64,000 bases of DNA from Mesorhizobium sp. CU3 (GTDB lineage: Bacteria; Pseudomonadota; Alphaproteobacteria; Rhizobiales; Rhizobiaceae). This document shows positions 1-11,859 of the stretch, in pieces (position 1 is the first letter of the stretch; each line of letters begins with the position of its first letter). The notes under the pieces are model-generated. The model made no database searches and was not told the DNA's origin. It saw only the letters and a list, made by a program, of their open reading frames with translations. The DNA is taken from contig NZ_VFWX01000002.1 in assembly GCF_006442965.1 (NCBI RefSeq), forward strand, positions 1-64,000, written 5' to 3'. The translations under genes were made by a program, and so were the position numbers.

Positions 1-30
1 TTCTGACAAACACAGTTGCTCATCCGTCTC

Positions 31-73
31 GGCGCTAGTGCGCCGATCCACCTTCTCCCACAAGGGGAGAAGG
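31..73. repeat. paired palindromes of a dispersed intergenic repeat
   Basis: There are two adjacent hairpins. GGCGC-TAGT-GCGCC lies at 31-44. A 9-bp stem, CCTTCTCCC with GGGAGAAGG around a 5-nt loop, lies at 51-73. The second sequence is a very common dispersed palindrome of rhizobia and other proteobacteria (recalled, not searched). On the minus strand it is read through by the end of the DUF1697 gene. Confidence 0.7.
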
Positions 74-616
74 GAAGGCTCCGCCAACCATTTCCGCCAA
101 CCTGCGCACCGTGTTCCAGTTGCGCGATGTGCCGATGCCCAGGCGCTTGTGATTGGCTGCAGCAAGCAGCCGTGAACTTGGCCGCTCGCGCGAAAAGACG
201 AGCCAGATGTCGCCGCCGACCAAAACCACCTTCTCATCGTCATCAGCGCGGGCCTGAAGTCCCGAGAAGGCTTCGTCGGCGACAGCTTGGCGCATCACCC
301 GGACCGCGACCTGGTCGCCGGCTTGCGCAGACTCGGCAGGGAACGGATTCGAAGCCGCAAGCTTCAGCCAATCCACGGCGCCGCGAACGATGATGTCGAC
401 ATGGCGGCCGAAGGTTTTCTCAAAAGCCTTTTCCAGCCGTTGCTCGAACTTCGATACCTCGCCGGCCCGCGCCTCGAAGACCAGGTTGCCGGTCGATACC
501 AGCGTGCGGACATTGTTGAAACCTAGGCCTTCGGCCATCGCCTTCAGGTCAGACATGACGAGGCGCCGGCCTTCGCCGAGGCCAATGCTATAGAGCAGCG
601 CGACATAGGTCTGCAT
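35..616 (-). CDS. DUF1697 family protein
   Basis: A 193-residue cytoplasmic protein whose N-terminus (MQTYVALLYSIGLGEGRRLVMSDLK region) and the following 'TLVSTGNLVFE' strand match DUF1697, a small alpha/beta family of unknown biochemical role. No signal peptide or membrane segment is visible. The final residues (about FPSPLVGEGGSAH) are encoded by the palindromic repeat at 31-73, so the natural C-terminus was probably extended or replaced when that element arrived. It lies 15 bp downstream of pyrG in the same direction and may be cotranscribed with it. Family assignment is fairly firm; no function can be given. Confidence 0.8.
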   Translation of the reverse strand: MQTYVALLYSIGLGEGRRLVMSDLKAMAEGLGFNNVRTLVSTGNLVFEARAGEVSKFEQRLEKAFEKTFGRHVDIIVRGAVDWLKLAASNPFPAESAQAGDQVAVRVMRQAVADEAFSGLQARADDDEKVVLVGGDIWLVFSRERPSSRLLAAANHKRLGIGTSRNWNTVRRLAEMVGGAFPSPLVGEGGSAH

Positions 617-631
617 GGCGCCGCAGACGGC

Positions 632-2272
<1,641 letters not shown>

Positions 2273-2375
2273 TTAACGCGGCCTGATTGATTCCGCCAGA
2301 GAAAAAACCGCCGCGAGGGCTTTTTCCCAAATTGGCTCGAGCGCTCCGAAGGGAGCCCCTTAGGTCTAGTCAAAA

Positions 2376-2400
2376 CAAAAGGGCCGGCGGTGCCGGCCCT
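2376..2400 (-). terminator. Rho-independent terminator after the L,D-transpeptidase gene
   Basis: An 8-bp perfect G+C stem (GGGCCGGC, 3-nt loop, GCCGGCCC; 2381-2399) is followed on the minus strand by TTTTGTTTTG. It lies about 45 bp past the transpeptidase stop codon and upstream of pyrG, so it should separate the two transcripts. Confidence 0.85.
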
Positions 2401-2443
2401 CTCGGCAGTTTGATCGAACGCGTCAGATAATGACCGATGGTCG

Positions 2444-3568
2444 TTAGATGATAACGACCTTGGTGCCGATCTTGACGCGGCTGTAGAGGTCCATGACGTG
2501 CTCGTTGATCATGCGGAAGCAGCCGTTGGAAGCGCTGGTTCCGATCGAGTTCGGCGCGATGGTGCCGTGGATGCGCAGATGCGTGTCCTTCTTGCCGTCA
2601 TAGAGGTAGATGGCGCGCGCGCCGAGCGGGTTCTCACCGCCGCCGGGCATGCCGTCCTTGTACTGGCCATAGTGCTTCGGCTCGCGCTTCTGCATGTCGA
2701 GCGTCGGGATCCAGCGCGGCCACTCCTGCTTGTCGCCGACCGCCACGGTGCCCTTGAACTGCAGGCCTTCGCGGCCGACCGCGATGGCGTAGCGACGTGC
2801 GGTCGAAAACGACTCGACGAGGTAGAGGCGGCGGGCACTGGTGTCGATGACGATTGTGCCCGGCTCGTAGCCGGTGAACGTGACATCCTGCGGCACGAAT
2901 TCCGGCTTCACCTTGAACGGCCGCTTGGCGTCCTTCTTGGCCAGCGCCGAATCAAGCGCGCGGGTCTCTGGCAGGTAGCTGATCGAGCGTACAGAAGAGC
3001 CCCCGAACAGGCCGGCGAACAGCCCGCCGCTGCTCGTCTGCTTCTGGCCGGGCTGCTCGCTTCGCAGCTCGCCATTGTTGCCGGTGGCGGTGACGTTCAT
3101 CGCCTCGGCCGGGATCGGATCCTCGACCGGCGCAATCGGCGCCACCGGCGTAAGAGTGGTATCGAGGACCTTGCCGTTCTTCTTGGTCGGCATGGCGTCG
3201 GCGACTTCGGCCGGCGCGGCGGTGCCCTTCTTGGCGAGCCATTCCTGACGCGCCGTGTCGGCCTTGGCCTTGGCCGCCTCGCGCATCGCCAGCTTGCGAG
3301 CCTCGAGTGCCTTGGTCTTGGCGGCTTCCTTGTCGGCCGCGATCTTGGCCTCGAGCTTGCTGATCTGCGCAAGATCCTCAGAGCTCGGGTTTTTCTTCTT
3401 CTTGAGAAGCCTCAGCTGCGATGCGTCGCTCTTGGCGGCGACGACGGGAATTGCGTCGGTCGTCTCGACCGACGGGGAAGTGGCCAAATTTGCCGGTCCG
3501 GCAAAGGCCGCGGAACCCATGCCGAGGACGGCACAGAATCCCAGGAGGATGAAGCTGCGAAGCTGCAT
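2444..3568 (-). CDS. L,D-transpeptidase (YkuD family)
   Basis: A probable periplasmic peptidoglycan transpeptidase that makes 3-3 cross-links or attaches proteins to the wall. Taking the ATG at 3568 gives 374 residues starting with a good signal peptide (QLRSFILLGFCAVLGMGSAAFA). An Ala/Lys-rich, probably helical stretch (about 45-125) and a Pro/Ala linker follow, then a C-terminal YkuD domain (about 240-374) with the catalytic signature HGT...SxGCFRM, whose Cys is the nucleophile. The frame stays open upstream to 3646, but that would bury the signal peptide. The low-complexity helical part may bind or span peptidoglycan (inference). The gene ends at a strong terminator. Confidence 0.88.
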   Translation of the reverse strand: MQLRSFILLGFCAVLGMGSAAFAGPANLATSPSVETTDAIPVVAAKSDASQLRLLKKKKNPSSEDLAQISKLEAKIAADKEAAKTKALEARKLAMREAAKAKADTARQEWLAKKGTAAPAEVADAMPTKKNGKVLDTTLTPVAPIAPVEDPIPAEAMNVTATGNNGELRSEQPGQKQTSSGGLFAGLFGGSSVRSISYLPETRALDSALAKKDAKRPFKVKPEFVPQDVTFTGYEPGTIVIDTSARRLYLVESFSTARRYAIAVGREGLQFKGTVAVGDKQEWPRWIPTLDMQKREPKHYGQYKDGMPGGGENPLGARAIYLYDGKKDTHLRIHGTIAPNSIGTSASNGCFRMINEHVMDLYSRVKIGTKVVII

Positions 3569-3782
3569 GGCGAAGATCCGATTGTTCAAAAGCAAGTTGC
3601 CCACGGCGTCGCCCGGCGCCCCCCAAGGACGCCGATAGTGCCGCAAGGAATCTATAATCGATTAGCCGCGGCGGCCTCAAGCTGACCCAGGCGCTACGCC
3701 CGGTTGAATCTTCGTGATTGGGCCCGCATTTGCCGCGACTGTGTTCAAAGAACAACAGGTCGCGGCAGCAAAGCTTGTCCGG

Positions 3783-4304
3783 CTACTGGTTCGGAACCTG
3801 CGGGGTGGCCGGCTGAGCGGCACCGTTCGTGGCCGGCGGCGTGGTCGGATTCGCCGGCGCCGGCGCGGCGGGAGCCCCGCTGACAGGGGCTGGCGCCGGA
3901 GCTGGCGGCGTCGTGCCGTTGGCCAGCGGCGTGGTGGTCGTTGCGCCACCCGACGGAGCCGCCGTGCCGGCCGGAGCCGCCGGCTTCGAGGTGCCGACCG
4001 GCCCGTTGGACCCCGGCAACTGGTTGAGCACGCCGCTGCCTGAGGTCGAGGTCGCCGGACGGTCGAGAATGTCGATCGGCTTCTCGCCATAGCGGGCGAT
4101 GATGGAGAGCGCCAGCGAGGTGACGAAGAAAGCCGCCGCCAGGATAGCGGTCGCGCGGGTGAGCGCATTGGCGGCGCCGCGCGCTGTCATGAAACCGGAA
4201 CCGCCGCCAATGCCGAGACCGCCGCCTTCGGAGCGCTGCAGCAGCACCACGCCGACAAGGGCGAGCACGACCATGAGGTGGACGACGATCAGTACGGTTT
4301 CCAT
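3783..4304 (-). CDS. secG: preprotein translocase subunit SecG
   Basis: The small inner-membrane subunit of the SecYEG channel. The N-terminal half is canonical: METVLIVVHLMVVLALVGVVLLQ (first membrane helix), the conserved loop with EGGGLGIGGG and MTARGAAN, and a second helix near residues 50-70. The remaining roughly 90 residues are a Pro/Ala/Gly/Thr-rich tail, a long low-complexity extension that makes the protein 173 residues against about 75-130 in many bacteria. It is transcribed in the same direction as tpiA, but a 179-bp repeat-like element fills most of the gap between them. Confidence 0.92.
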   Translation of the reverse strand: METVLIVVHLMVVLALVGVVLLQRSEGGGLGIGGGSGFMTARGAANALTRATAILAAAFFVTSLALSIIARYGEKPIDILDRPATSTSGSGVLNQLPGSNGPVGTSKPAAPAGTAAPSGGATTTTPLANGTTPPAPAPAPVSGAPAAPAPANPTTPPATNGAAQPATPQVPNQ

Positions 4305-4453
4305 AATTTATCCTGGCGAGGCCTTGCGCGGCCGCGCATACGACCGGTGATTTGGAGGCGGCTCCTTACAATGCTTTGGCGGCATTTCCAAGCCCGTGGC
4401 CGGGAATATGGGGAGCAACGCGGCCATTGCAACGATTTCGGCTCGTCCGGGCC

Positions 4454-4632
4454 TCTTAAGACGTGTTGAGATTCAGGTCAGGCCGAGTCGGAGTCGAAGA
4501 CGGGCGCGAAGCGACCAAACAAGGTGGCTTCCGAGAACCGGAGCGGAGCCTACTTTAAGTACGTGAGCACCGGAAGCGCAGGAGACCGCCATTTGCAGGC
4601 CGGCCTCACCTGAACATCGGCACGTCTTACGA
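4454..4632. repeat. 179-bp element with 32-bp imperfect terminal inverted repeats
   Basis: The 322-bp gap between tpiA and secG is mostly one structured element. Positions 4454-4485 and the reverse complement of 4601-4632 agree at 26 of 32 positions, counted by hand; both ends share AAGACGTG and TTCAGGT. Inside are further short hairpins, for example GGCT-TCCG with CGGA...AGCC near 4528-4553. The right end covers the tpiA stop codon (4627-4629). No open frame of its own is convincing. It could be a MITE-like or RIME-like dispersed element, or a structured RNA. The remaining 4305-4453 shows nothing else I can name. Confidence 0.65.
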
Positions 4633-5394
4633 CATATGCATATAGGCTTCCGCGATAGCCAGGAAATCGGCCGCCTTGAGGCTGGCACCGCCGACCAGCG
4701 CGCCGTCGACATTCTCCACGCCGAGCAGTTCGACCGCGTTGGACGGCTTGACCGAGCCGCCATAGAGGATGCGCATTTTTGCCGCGCCATCGCCGAGCAG
4801 CCCGATCAGCCTGGCGCGGATATGCGCGTGCGCCTCGGCTACGTCGTTTGCTGTCGGAGTCAGGCCGGTGCCGATCGCCCAGACCGGTTCATAGGCAATG
4901 ACGGTATTGGCGGCCGTGGCGCTGGCGGGAACAGAGCCATCTAGCTGGCGCGACAGGATATCGAGCGTAGCACCCGCCTCGCGCTCGGCTCTCGTCTCGC
5001 CGATACAGATGATCGCCACCAGGCCGGCCCGCCAGGCCGCCGAGGCCTTGGCATTGACGGTCGCATCGTCCTCGCCGAACTGCTCGCGCCGCTCGGAGTG
5101 GCCGACGATAACGTGGCTCGCGCCGGCGTCCTTCAGCATCTCGGCCGAAATCTCGCCGGTAAAGGCGCCGCTTTCCTTCGGGTGGCAGTCCTCGCCGCCC
5201 GCCCGCACCGGCGTGCGCGACAGGATTTCGGCGGCGCGCTGCAGCAAGGTCGCCGGCACGCACACCAGCGCTTCGGTTTCCGTATCGAGCCCGCTCATGA
5301 ACCCGTTGCCGATCGACCTCAACTCGTTGAGCGAGGCGCTGGTGCCGTTCATTTTCCAGTTGCCGGCAACAAGTGGGCGGATTCCAGGAGTCAT
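4627..5394 (-). CDS. tpiA: triosephosphate isomerase
   Basis: Interconverts dihydroxyacetone phosphate and glyceraldehyde 3-phosphate in glycolysis and gluconeogenesis, as a cytosolic TIM barrel. The 255 residues contain every landmark: GNWKMNG with the substrate-binding Lys14, electrophile His99 in GHSERR, the catalytic Glu169 in [11 protein letters not shown] with the flexible loop just after, and the phosphate-binding YGGSVKP near the C-terminus. It is divergent from the ppiD-like gene with about 140 bp between. Its stop codon lies inside the right inverted repeat of the 4454-4632 element. Confidence 0.97.
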   Translation of the reverse strand: MTPGIRPLVAGNWKMNGTSASLNELRSIGNGFMSGLDTETEALVCVPATLLQRAAEILSRTPVRAGGEDCHPKESGAFTGEISAEMLKDAGASHVIVGHSERREQFGEDDATVNAKASAAWRAGLVAIICIGETRAEREAGATLDILSRQLDGSVPASATAANTVIAYEPVWAIGTGLTPTANDVAEAHAHIRARLIGLLGDGAAKMRILYGGSVKPSNAVELLGVENVDGALVGGASLKAADFLAIAEAYMHMS

Positions 5395-5501
5395 GGGCGC
5401 GTTCTCCGAGCGACATTAAGCAGCGCCCTCACTACCAAAATCAGGTCACAAAGCAATCGACAGTGGGCCGGAAGGGCGCTATTGCGCTTGTTTCAGACTC
5501 G

Positions 5502-5519
5502 GCGCATGCGAAAATGCGC
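5502..5519. promoter_or_regulatory. inverted repeat in the leader of the ppiD-like gene
   Basis: A perfect GCGCAT-N6-ATGCGC repeat ends 17 bp before the ATG at 5537, in the tpiA/ppiD divergent region. It could be an operator or a leader hairpin close to the ribosome binding site. The regulator is unknown. Confidence 0.35.
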
Positions 5520-5536
5520 AAAAATCGGAAGTATGC

Positions 5537-7428
5537 ATGCTTGGTGTATTGAGAAGCGCGGCGGGTACCTGGGTCGCGAAAGCGTTGTTGTCCTTGCTGG
5601 TGATCAGCTTCGCCGCCTGGGGCATTACCACCCGCATGGTGGGTGGCGTGCTGGGTGGCCACCATGCGGTGATCACCGCCGGCGGCACGGAGGTCTCGAT
5701 CAACGAATACCGCCTCGCCTATGATCGCCAGGTCGCCCAGTTGTCGCAACAATACGGCCAGCGCGTCACGCAGGAGCAGGCCAAGCTGCTTGGCGTCGAC
5801 AACCAGGTCATGGCGCAGCTCGTGTCGGGCGCGGTGCTCGACGAGCAGGCGCGCAAGCTCGGCCTCGGCCTGTCCAAGGATCGCCTTGCGGAGCTCACCC
5901 GCGAGGACCCGGCCTTCAAGGGTCCGAGCGGCCAGTTCGATCGCCGGACCTTCGAATACCTGCTTCGCCAGCTCAACATGCGCCCCGAGGATTATCTCAA
6001 GAACCGCTCGCAGGTAGCCGTGCGCCAGCAGATCGTCGAAGCGATCTCCGATGGGCTGAAAGTGCCGCAGACCTTCCTGAAGGCGGTTTCGCTCTACCGC
6101 GGCGAGGACCGCACCATCGACTATCTGGTGCTGCCGAAGACGCTAGTGCAGCCGATCGAGGCGCCGTCCGACAGCGCCTTGAACACCTATTTCGACGCCA
6201 ACAAGAAGACCTACGCCGCGCCGGAATACCGCAAATTCTCCTATGTGAGGCTGGAGCCGCAGGACATCATGGACCCGTCCGCGGTAACCGATGCCCAAGT
6301 GAAGGACGACTACACCAAGAACATCGCGCGCTACACGACGCCCGAGATGCGAACCATCGAGCAACTGGTGTTCAAGACGCCTGACGCGGCGAAGGCTGCC
6401 TATGATTCGCTGAAGGCCGGCGCTACCTTCGACAAGCTGGTCACCGCCGAAGGCAAGACGCAGGCCGACACGCTGCTCGGCACGCTGTCCAAGGACAAGG
6501 TTCCCGACAAGGCGGTTGCCGACGCGGCCTTCGCGCTCAACGCCAACGAGGTCAGCCAGGTCGTCCAGGGCGCCTTCGGCCCGGTGCTGCTACGCGTCAC
6601 CGAGATCAAGCCGCAGGTGGTGAAGCAGCTTTCGGAAGTCTCCGACCAGATTCGCAAGGATCTCGCCTTGGGCGAAGCAAGCCGCATCCTGCTCGACGTG
6701 CATGACAGCTACGAGGACACCCGTGCTTCCGGAGCCTCGCTCGCCCAGGCGGCCGACAAGCTGAAGCTCAAGGTGGTCACCATCGACGCCATCGACCGAA
6801 CCGGGCAGCGGCCGGACGGCACCATCGTCAACGACCTGCCGGAATCGGCCGATCTCATCAAGTCGGTGTTCGCGGCCGAGCCGAACACCGAGAACGAGGG
6901 CCTGACCACCACCGACAACGGCTTCGTCTTCTACGAAGTGCAGTCGATCACGCCGGCGCGCGACCGCACGCTGGACGAGGTGCGCAAGAAGGTGGTGGCC
7001 GACTGGACCGAGGCCGAGACCGACAAGCGGCTCGACGCGAAGGCCCAGGAACTGGAAAAGCGCCTCAAGGCCGGCACCACGCTCGACGTGATCGCGAGCG
7101 AGCTCAAGCTCGACAAGCAGACCAAGCGCGGCCTGAAGCGCGAAGCCGATGATGCCGATTTCGGCAAGGAAGGTGCGGCAACCATGTTCGGCGTCGGCGA
7201 AGGCGGCACCGGCCTGGTCCCCTCGCCCACCGGCGACGGCCAGATCCTGTTCAAGGTCGCAGAAGTCTTCGAACCGGCAGGCGCCGACGGCAGCTCCGTG
7301 CCCGACGACGCGCAAAAATCCTTCGGCGCCGGCATGTCGGACGACCTGCTCGACCAGTTGGTGGCGCAATTGCAGTCGCAATACAACGTTCGCGTCGATC
7401 CGAACGCAGTTTCTCAAGCGCAGACACG

Positions 7429-7432
<4 letters not shown>
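5537..7432 (+). CDS. peptidylprolyl isomerase, PpiD/SurA-like membrane-anchored chaperone
   Basis: A 631-residue periplasmic folding factor held by one N-terminal transmembrane segment (about residues 14-31, [14 protein letters not shown]), the PpiD arrangement. A SurA/PpiD N-terminal chaperone module follows, with the [28 protein letters not shown] stretch spanning about 115-145. A central parvulin-type isomerase domain (about 270-370) starts at [10 protein letters not shown], and a long helical C-terminal part completes it. The start is set by a GGAAG site about 5 bases upstream. The stop overlaps trpD by 4 bp (ATGA), so the two genes are translationally coupled. ppiD beside trpD is a usual rhizobial order. 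Whether it is a true PpiD orthologue is inference from architecture. Confidence 0.88.
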
Positions 7433-8439
<1,007 letters not shown>

Positions 8440-8443
8440 AGCC

Positions 8444-9256
8444 TTGTCCGACATCCTGCGCAAGATAGAAGCCTACAAGCGCGAAGAAATCGCGGCGGCG
8501 AAGGCGCGAGCGCCTCTGGCCGAGATCAAGGCCCAGGCGAAGGACGTCGACGCGCCGCGCGGCTTTCTCGCGGCGCTGGAGGCAAAGCGCCGGGACGGCG
8601 GCTTCGCGCTGATCGCCGAGATCAAGAAGGCCAGCCCCTCGAAGGGCCTGATCCGCGCCGATTTCGATCCGCCGTTGCTCGCCAAAGCCTACCAGCAAGG
8701 CGGCGCTGCCTGCCTTTCCGTTTTGACGGATGCGCCGTCCTTCCAGGGTGCGCCGGAGTTCCTGACGGCCGCGCGGGCGGCGGTGCGCCTGCCCGCGTTG
8801 CGTAAGGATTTCCTGTTCGACGCCTACCAGGTCCATGAGGCGCGCGCCTGGGGCGCGGATGCGATCCTGATCATCATGGCGAGCGTCGACGACGCCCTTG
8901 CCAGGGAGCTCGAGGCCACGGCCTTCGAGCTCGGCATGGATGCGCTGGTCGAAGTCCACGACGAGAAGGAAATGGAGCGGGCGCTCAAACTGTCGTCGCG
9001 GCTGATCGGCATCAACAACCGCGATCTCAGAACCTTTGTGACCAGCCTCGACGTTTCCGAGCGGCTGGCGGCCATGGTGCCGGCGGACCGGCTGCTGGTC
9101 AGCGAAAGCGGCATCTTCACCCACGACGATTGCCGCCGGCTGGAGAAGAGCAAGATCGGCACTTTCCTCGTCGGCGAGAGCCTGATGCGGCAGGCCGACG
9201 TGGCCGCCGCGACGAAACTGCTGCTGACGGGCAAGGCAGCGGCCGAGACTGCCTAA
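8444..9256 (+). CDS. trpC: indole-3-glycerol-phosphate synthase
   Basis: Closes the indole ring of carboxyphenylamino-deoxyribulose phosphate in tryptophan synthesis. The 270-residue TIM barrel shows [13 protein letters not shown], the catalytic Lys in [16 protein letters not shown] and the phosphate-binding SESGI. The start is a TTG (8444): it is the only start that keeps the conserved N-terminal [15 protein letters not shown] and it lies 4 bp after the trpD stop. It is a stand-alone TrpC, not fused to TrpF. moaC begins 2 bp after its stop. Confidence 0.96.
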   Translation: MSDILRKIEAYKREEIAAAKARAPLAEIKAQAKDVDAPRGFLAALEAKRRDGGFALIAEIKKASPSKGLIRADFDPPLLAKAYQQGGAACLSVLTDAPSFQGAPEFLTAARAAVRLPALRKDFLFDAYQVHEARAWGADAILIIMASVDDALARELEATAFELGMDALVEVHDEKEMERALKLSSRLIGINNRDLRTFVTSLDVSERLAAMVPADRLLVSESGIFTHDDCRRLEKSKIGTFLVGESLMRQADVAAATKLLLTGKAAAETA

Positions 9257-9258
9257 CG

Positions 9259-9738
9259 ATGGCTGCACTCACCCATATCGGCGCCAAGGGCGAAGCCAAC
9301 ATGGTCGATGTCGGCGGCAAGGCCGAGACGACCCGCACCGCGATCGCCGAGGGCTTCGTCTCGATGCGGCCGGAAACGCTGGACATGATTTTGGACGGCG
9401 ACGCCAAGAAGGGCGACGTGCTGGGCACCGCGCGCATCGCCGGCATCATGGCGGCCAAGCGCGCGCATGAGCTGATCCCGCTCTGCCATCCGCTGCTTCT
9501 GACCAAGGTTGCCGTCGACATCGAGCCAGACCGTACCCTGCCTGGGCTGAAAGTCACCGCGCTTGCCCGCGTTACCGGCAAGACCGGCGTGGAGATGGAG
9601 GCGCTGACCGCCGCTTCCGTCGCCTGCCTCACCATCTATGACATGGCCAAGGCGGCGGACCGCGCCATGGTGATTTCCGGCATCCGGCTGGTCGAGAAGA
9701 CCGGCGGCAAGTCCGGCGACTACAAGGCAGGTTCGTAA
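9259..9738 (+). CDS. moaC: cyclic pyranopterin monophosphate synthase
   Basis: Second enzyme of molybdenum cofactor synthesis; it forms cyclic pyranopterin monophosphate from the product of MoaA. From the ATG at 9259 it has 159 residues, the normal size. Visible motifs are [12 protein letters not shown] at the N-terminus, [13 protein letters not shown] (active-site His and Cys region) and [23 protein letters not shown]. The frame is open upstream to 9130, but that part is the shadow of trpC. It is packed between trpC and moeA with gaps of 1-2 bp, so it should be part of the same transcript. Confidence 0.97.
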   Translation: MAALTHIGAKGEANMVDVGGKAETTRTAIAEGFVSMRPETLDMILDGDAKKGDVLGTARIAGIMAAKRAHELIPLCHPLLLTKVAVDIEPDRTLPGLKVTALARVTGKTGVEMEALTAASVACLTIYDMAKAADRAMVISGIRLVEKTGGKSGDYKAGS

Positions 9739-9739
9739 G

Positions 9740-10945
9740 ATGCCGTTGGTTCCCGTCGCCGAAGCTCTCGAGCGGCTACTCGACGGCGCTACGCCTCTAC
9801 CCGGCGAAAGCGTTGCGCTGGCCGATGCGGCCGGCCGGGTCCTGGCGGAGCCGGTGGTGGCGCTGCGCACACAGCCGCCCTTCAATGCCTCGGCCATGGA
9901 CGGCTACGCCGCCCGCTCCGCCGACGTCGCCTCAGTGCCGGCCCGCCTCGCCGTGGTCGGCATGGCGCCTGCCGGGCGAGGCTTTACCGGCGTTGTCGGC
10001 AAGGGCGAGGCAGTGCGCATCTTCACCGGCGCGCCGCTGCCGGAGGGCGCCGACACCATCGTCATCCAGGAAAATGTCCGCGACCTCGGCAACGGTGAGA
10101 TCGAGGTGACCGAGCCGACGACGGCAGCGCGCAATGTGCGGCGCCGCGGTCTCGATTTCGCCGAGGGCGACATCCTGCTCGACAAAGGCCGCGTGCTCGA
10201 TCCAGCCGCGCTGTCGCTGGCGGCGTCGGCCAATCATCCGAGCCTGCAAGTCGTGCGGCAGCCGCTGGTCGCGATCATCGCCACCGGCGACGAATTGCTG
10301 CCGCCGGGCAGTGAACTCGGCCCGGACCAGATCATCTCTTCCAATGCCTATGGCGTGGCCGCCACCGCCCGCTCGGTCGGCGCCCGCGCCCTCGATCTCG
10401 GCATTGCCGCCGACCGGCCAGAGGCGATCGCCGCGCTGGTTCAAAAAGCGGTCGAAGCCGGCGCCGACGTCATCGTCACGCTGGGCGGCGCCTCGGTCGG
10501 CGATCACGACCTGATCCATGACGTGCTGACCAGCCAGGGCATGAAGCTCGACTTCTGGAAGATCGCCATGCGCCCCGGCAAGCCATTGATGTTTGGCCGG
10601 CTCGGGGATGTCCGTTGCATCGGCCTGCCCGGCAATCCGGTGGCGAGCATCGTCTGCTCGCAGCTTTTCCTCAAGCCGCTGCTGGCGCGGCTCGGCGGCC
10701 GCGATCACAAGCAGGACTTGCGAACCGCCCGGCTGGGCGCAGCGATGCAGGCCAACGATCTGCGACAGGACTATGTGCGCGCCGTCGTGCATGAAGACGC
10801 CGGCCGCCTAGTGGCGACGCCCTTCGGCATCCAAGATTCCTCGATGCTGCGGATGCTGGCCGACGCCAACGGCCTGATCGTACGCGAGCCCTTCGCGCCG
10901 GCCGCGCATGCCGGCGCCGAGTGCAGCGTTTTGATGTTGCGCTGA
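9740..10945 (+). CDS. moeA: molybdopterin molybdenumtransferase
   Basis: Inserts molybdate into adenylylated molybdopterin to finish the molybdenum cofactor. The 401-residue protein carries NASAMDGYA in the N-terminal domain, the molybdopterin-binding domain signatures TGDELLPPG and GGASVGDHD, then MRPGKP and GLPGNPVAS. The start lies one base after the moaC stop. It is the last gene of the ppiD-trpD-trpC-moaC-moeA row and faces the kynU-hydrolase pair, with only 32 bp between the convergent stop codons. Confidence 0.97.
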   Translation: MPLVPVAEALERLLDGATPLPGESVALADAAGRVLAEPVVALRTQPPFNASAMDGYAARSADVASVPARLAVVGMAPAGRGFTGVVGKGEAVRIFTGAPLPEGADTIVIQENVRDLGNGEIEVTEPTTAARNVRRRGLDFAEGDILLDKGRVLDPAALSLAASANHPSLQVVRQPLVAIIATGDELLPPGSELGPDQIISSNAYGVAATARSVGARALDLGIAADRPEAIAALVQKAVEAGADVIVTLGGASVGDHDLIHDVLTSQGMKLDFWKIAMRPGKPLMFGRLGDVRCIGLPGNPVASIVCSQLFLKPLLARLGGRDHKQDLRTARLGAAMQANDLRQDYVRAVVHEDAGRLVATPFGIQDSSMLRMLADANGLIVREPFAPAAHAGAECSVLMLR

Positions 10946-10977
10946 GCATACGTCGACGCAGTCGATCGTAGCTCGAT

Positions 10978-11811
10978 CTATTCGTCGACCAGCGTGCGCG
11001 TCAGCGGATGATCGGGGTCGGCGAGACCGTCGACGATATCGAAATGATGCCTGTCAGGTTCGACAACCGAGCTTGTCGCGGCGCCAAGCCCGGTCCAAAT
11101 GTTGGCAAGCAAGGCGCTCTGGCGCAGGAACTCCGACCGCTCGCCGCCGCCCACCCAGCAGGCGACGCGCGCGCCTGGCATCGGCCACAACAGCGCCGGG
11201 CTCTCGTTCAGAGCTTCCTGTTCGTCGATCGCCAGGGTAGCGTTCATCGCCGTGCGCATCAGCGGCCGCAAATCATGCAAGCCTGAGATCGAAACGACCT
11301 GCCGGATGCGTTTCGCCACATCCGAGGAAAGCGGCGTGGCCGCGGTCACCATGCGGGTGGCGAGATGTCCGCCGGCCGAATGTCCGGTCAGCATCAGCGG
11401 TCCCTCGACCATCGCCGCCGCCTTGCCGATCGCCGCCGCCACTTCGCCAGCGATGCCACCGATCCTGGTCGCGGGACATTGGGTGTAGGCGGGCATGGCG
11501 ACGGCAAAGCCGCGCCCGACCGCGCCACCCGCCAGATGCGACCAGCTCGCCTTGTCCGATTCCATCCAGTAGCCGCCGTGGATGAAGACAACGAGCCCCT
11601 TTGGCGTGGCCTGCGGAAGAAAAAGATCGAAGCGATTGCGCGGCGCATCGCCATAGACGATGTCGAGCCGCGCCCTACCCTCGGTGGAGAGCTTGTCGCG
11701 AAACGCCCGCGCCGGGCGATCCCAAGCCGCCGGCCAGCGGTCGCCGCCGGCGATGTTTGCCCCGTTGGCATAGGCATTGTCCCAGTCAGCGATACGATGC
11801 TCGGCCACCAA
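10978..11811 (-). CDS. alpha/beta hydrolase, arylformamidase-like
   Basis: A 277-residue alpha/beta hydrolase. The oxyanion-hole motif HGGYW (about residue 95), the nucleophile elbow GHSAGG (about residue 143) and a late His in RHHFDIV (about 255) support a serine hydrolase of the kynurenine-formamidase (AFMID/BNA7) and esterase group. It lies 48 bp downstream of kynureninase in the same direction. From this context the likely job is hydrolysis of N-formylkynurenine to kynurenine, the step before KynU. This role is inferred: many rhizobial genomes also have an unrelated metal-dependent KynB, and a general esterase cannot be excluded. Confidence 0.75.
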   Translation of the reverse strand: MVAEHRIADWDNAYANGANIAGGDRWPAAWDRPARAFRDKLSTEGRARLDIVYGDAPRNRFDLFLPQATPKGLVVFIHGGYWMESDKASWSHLAGGAVGRGFAVAMPAYTQCPATRIGGIAGEVAAAIGKAAAMVEGPLMLTGHSAGGHLATRMVTAATPLSSDVAKRIRQVVSISGLHDLRPLMRTAMNATLAIDEQEALNESPALLWPMPGARVACWVGGGERSEFLRQSALLANIWTGLGAATSSVVEPDRHHFDIVDGLADPDHPLTRTLVDE

Positions 11812-11859
11812 CTCCTCCCACGAACATTTACACCCCGAGACGAACTTCAGCTCATCGCC

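Noticed and set aside
4473-4626. Small protein encoded by the tpiA-secG gap
   Set aside because: The frame continues out of tpiA in a shifted frame and lies within the inverted-repeat element; it has no ribosome site of its own.
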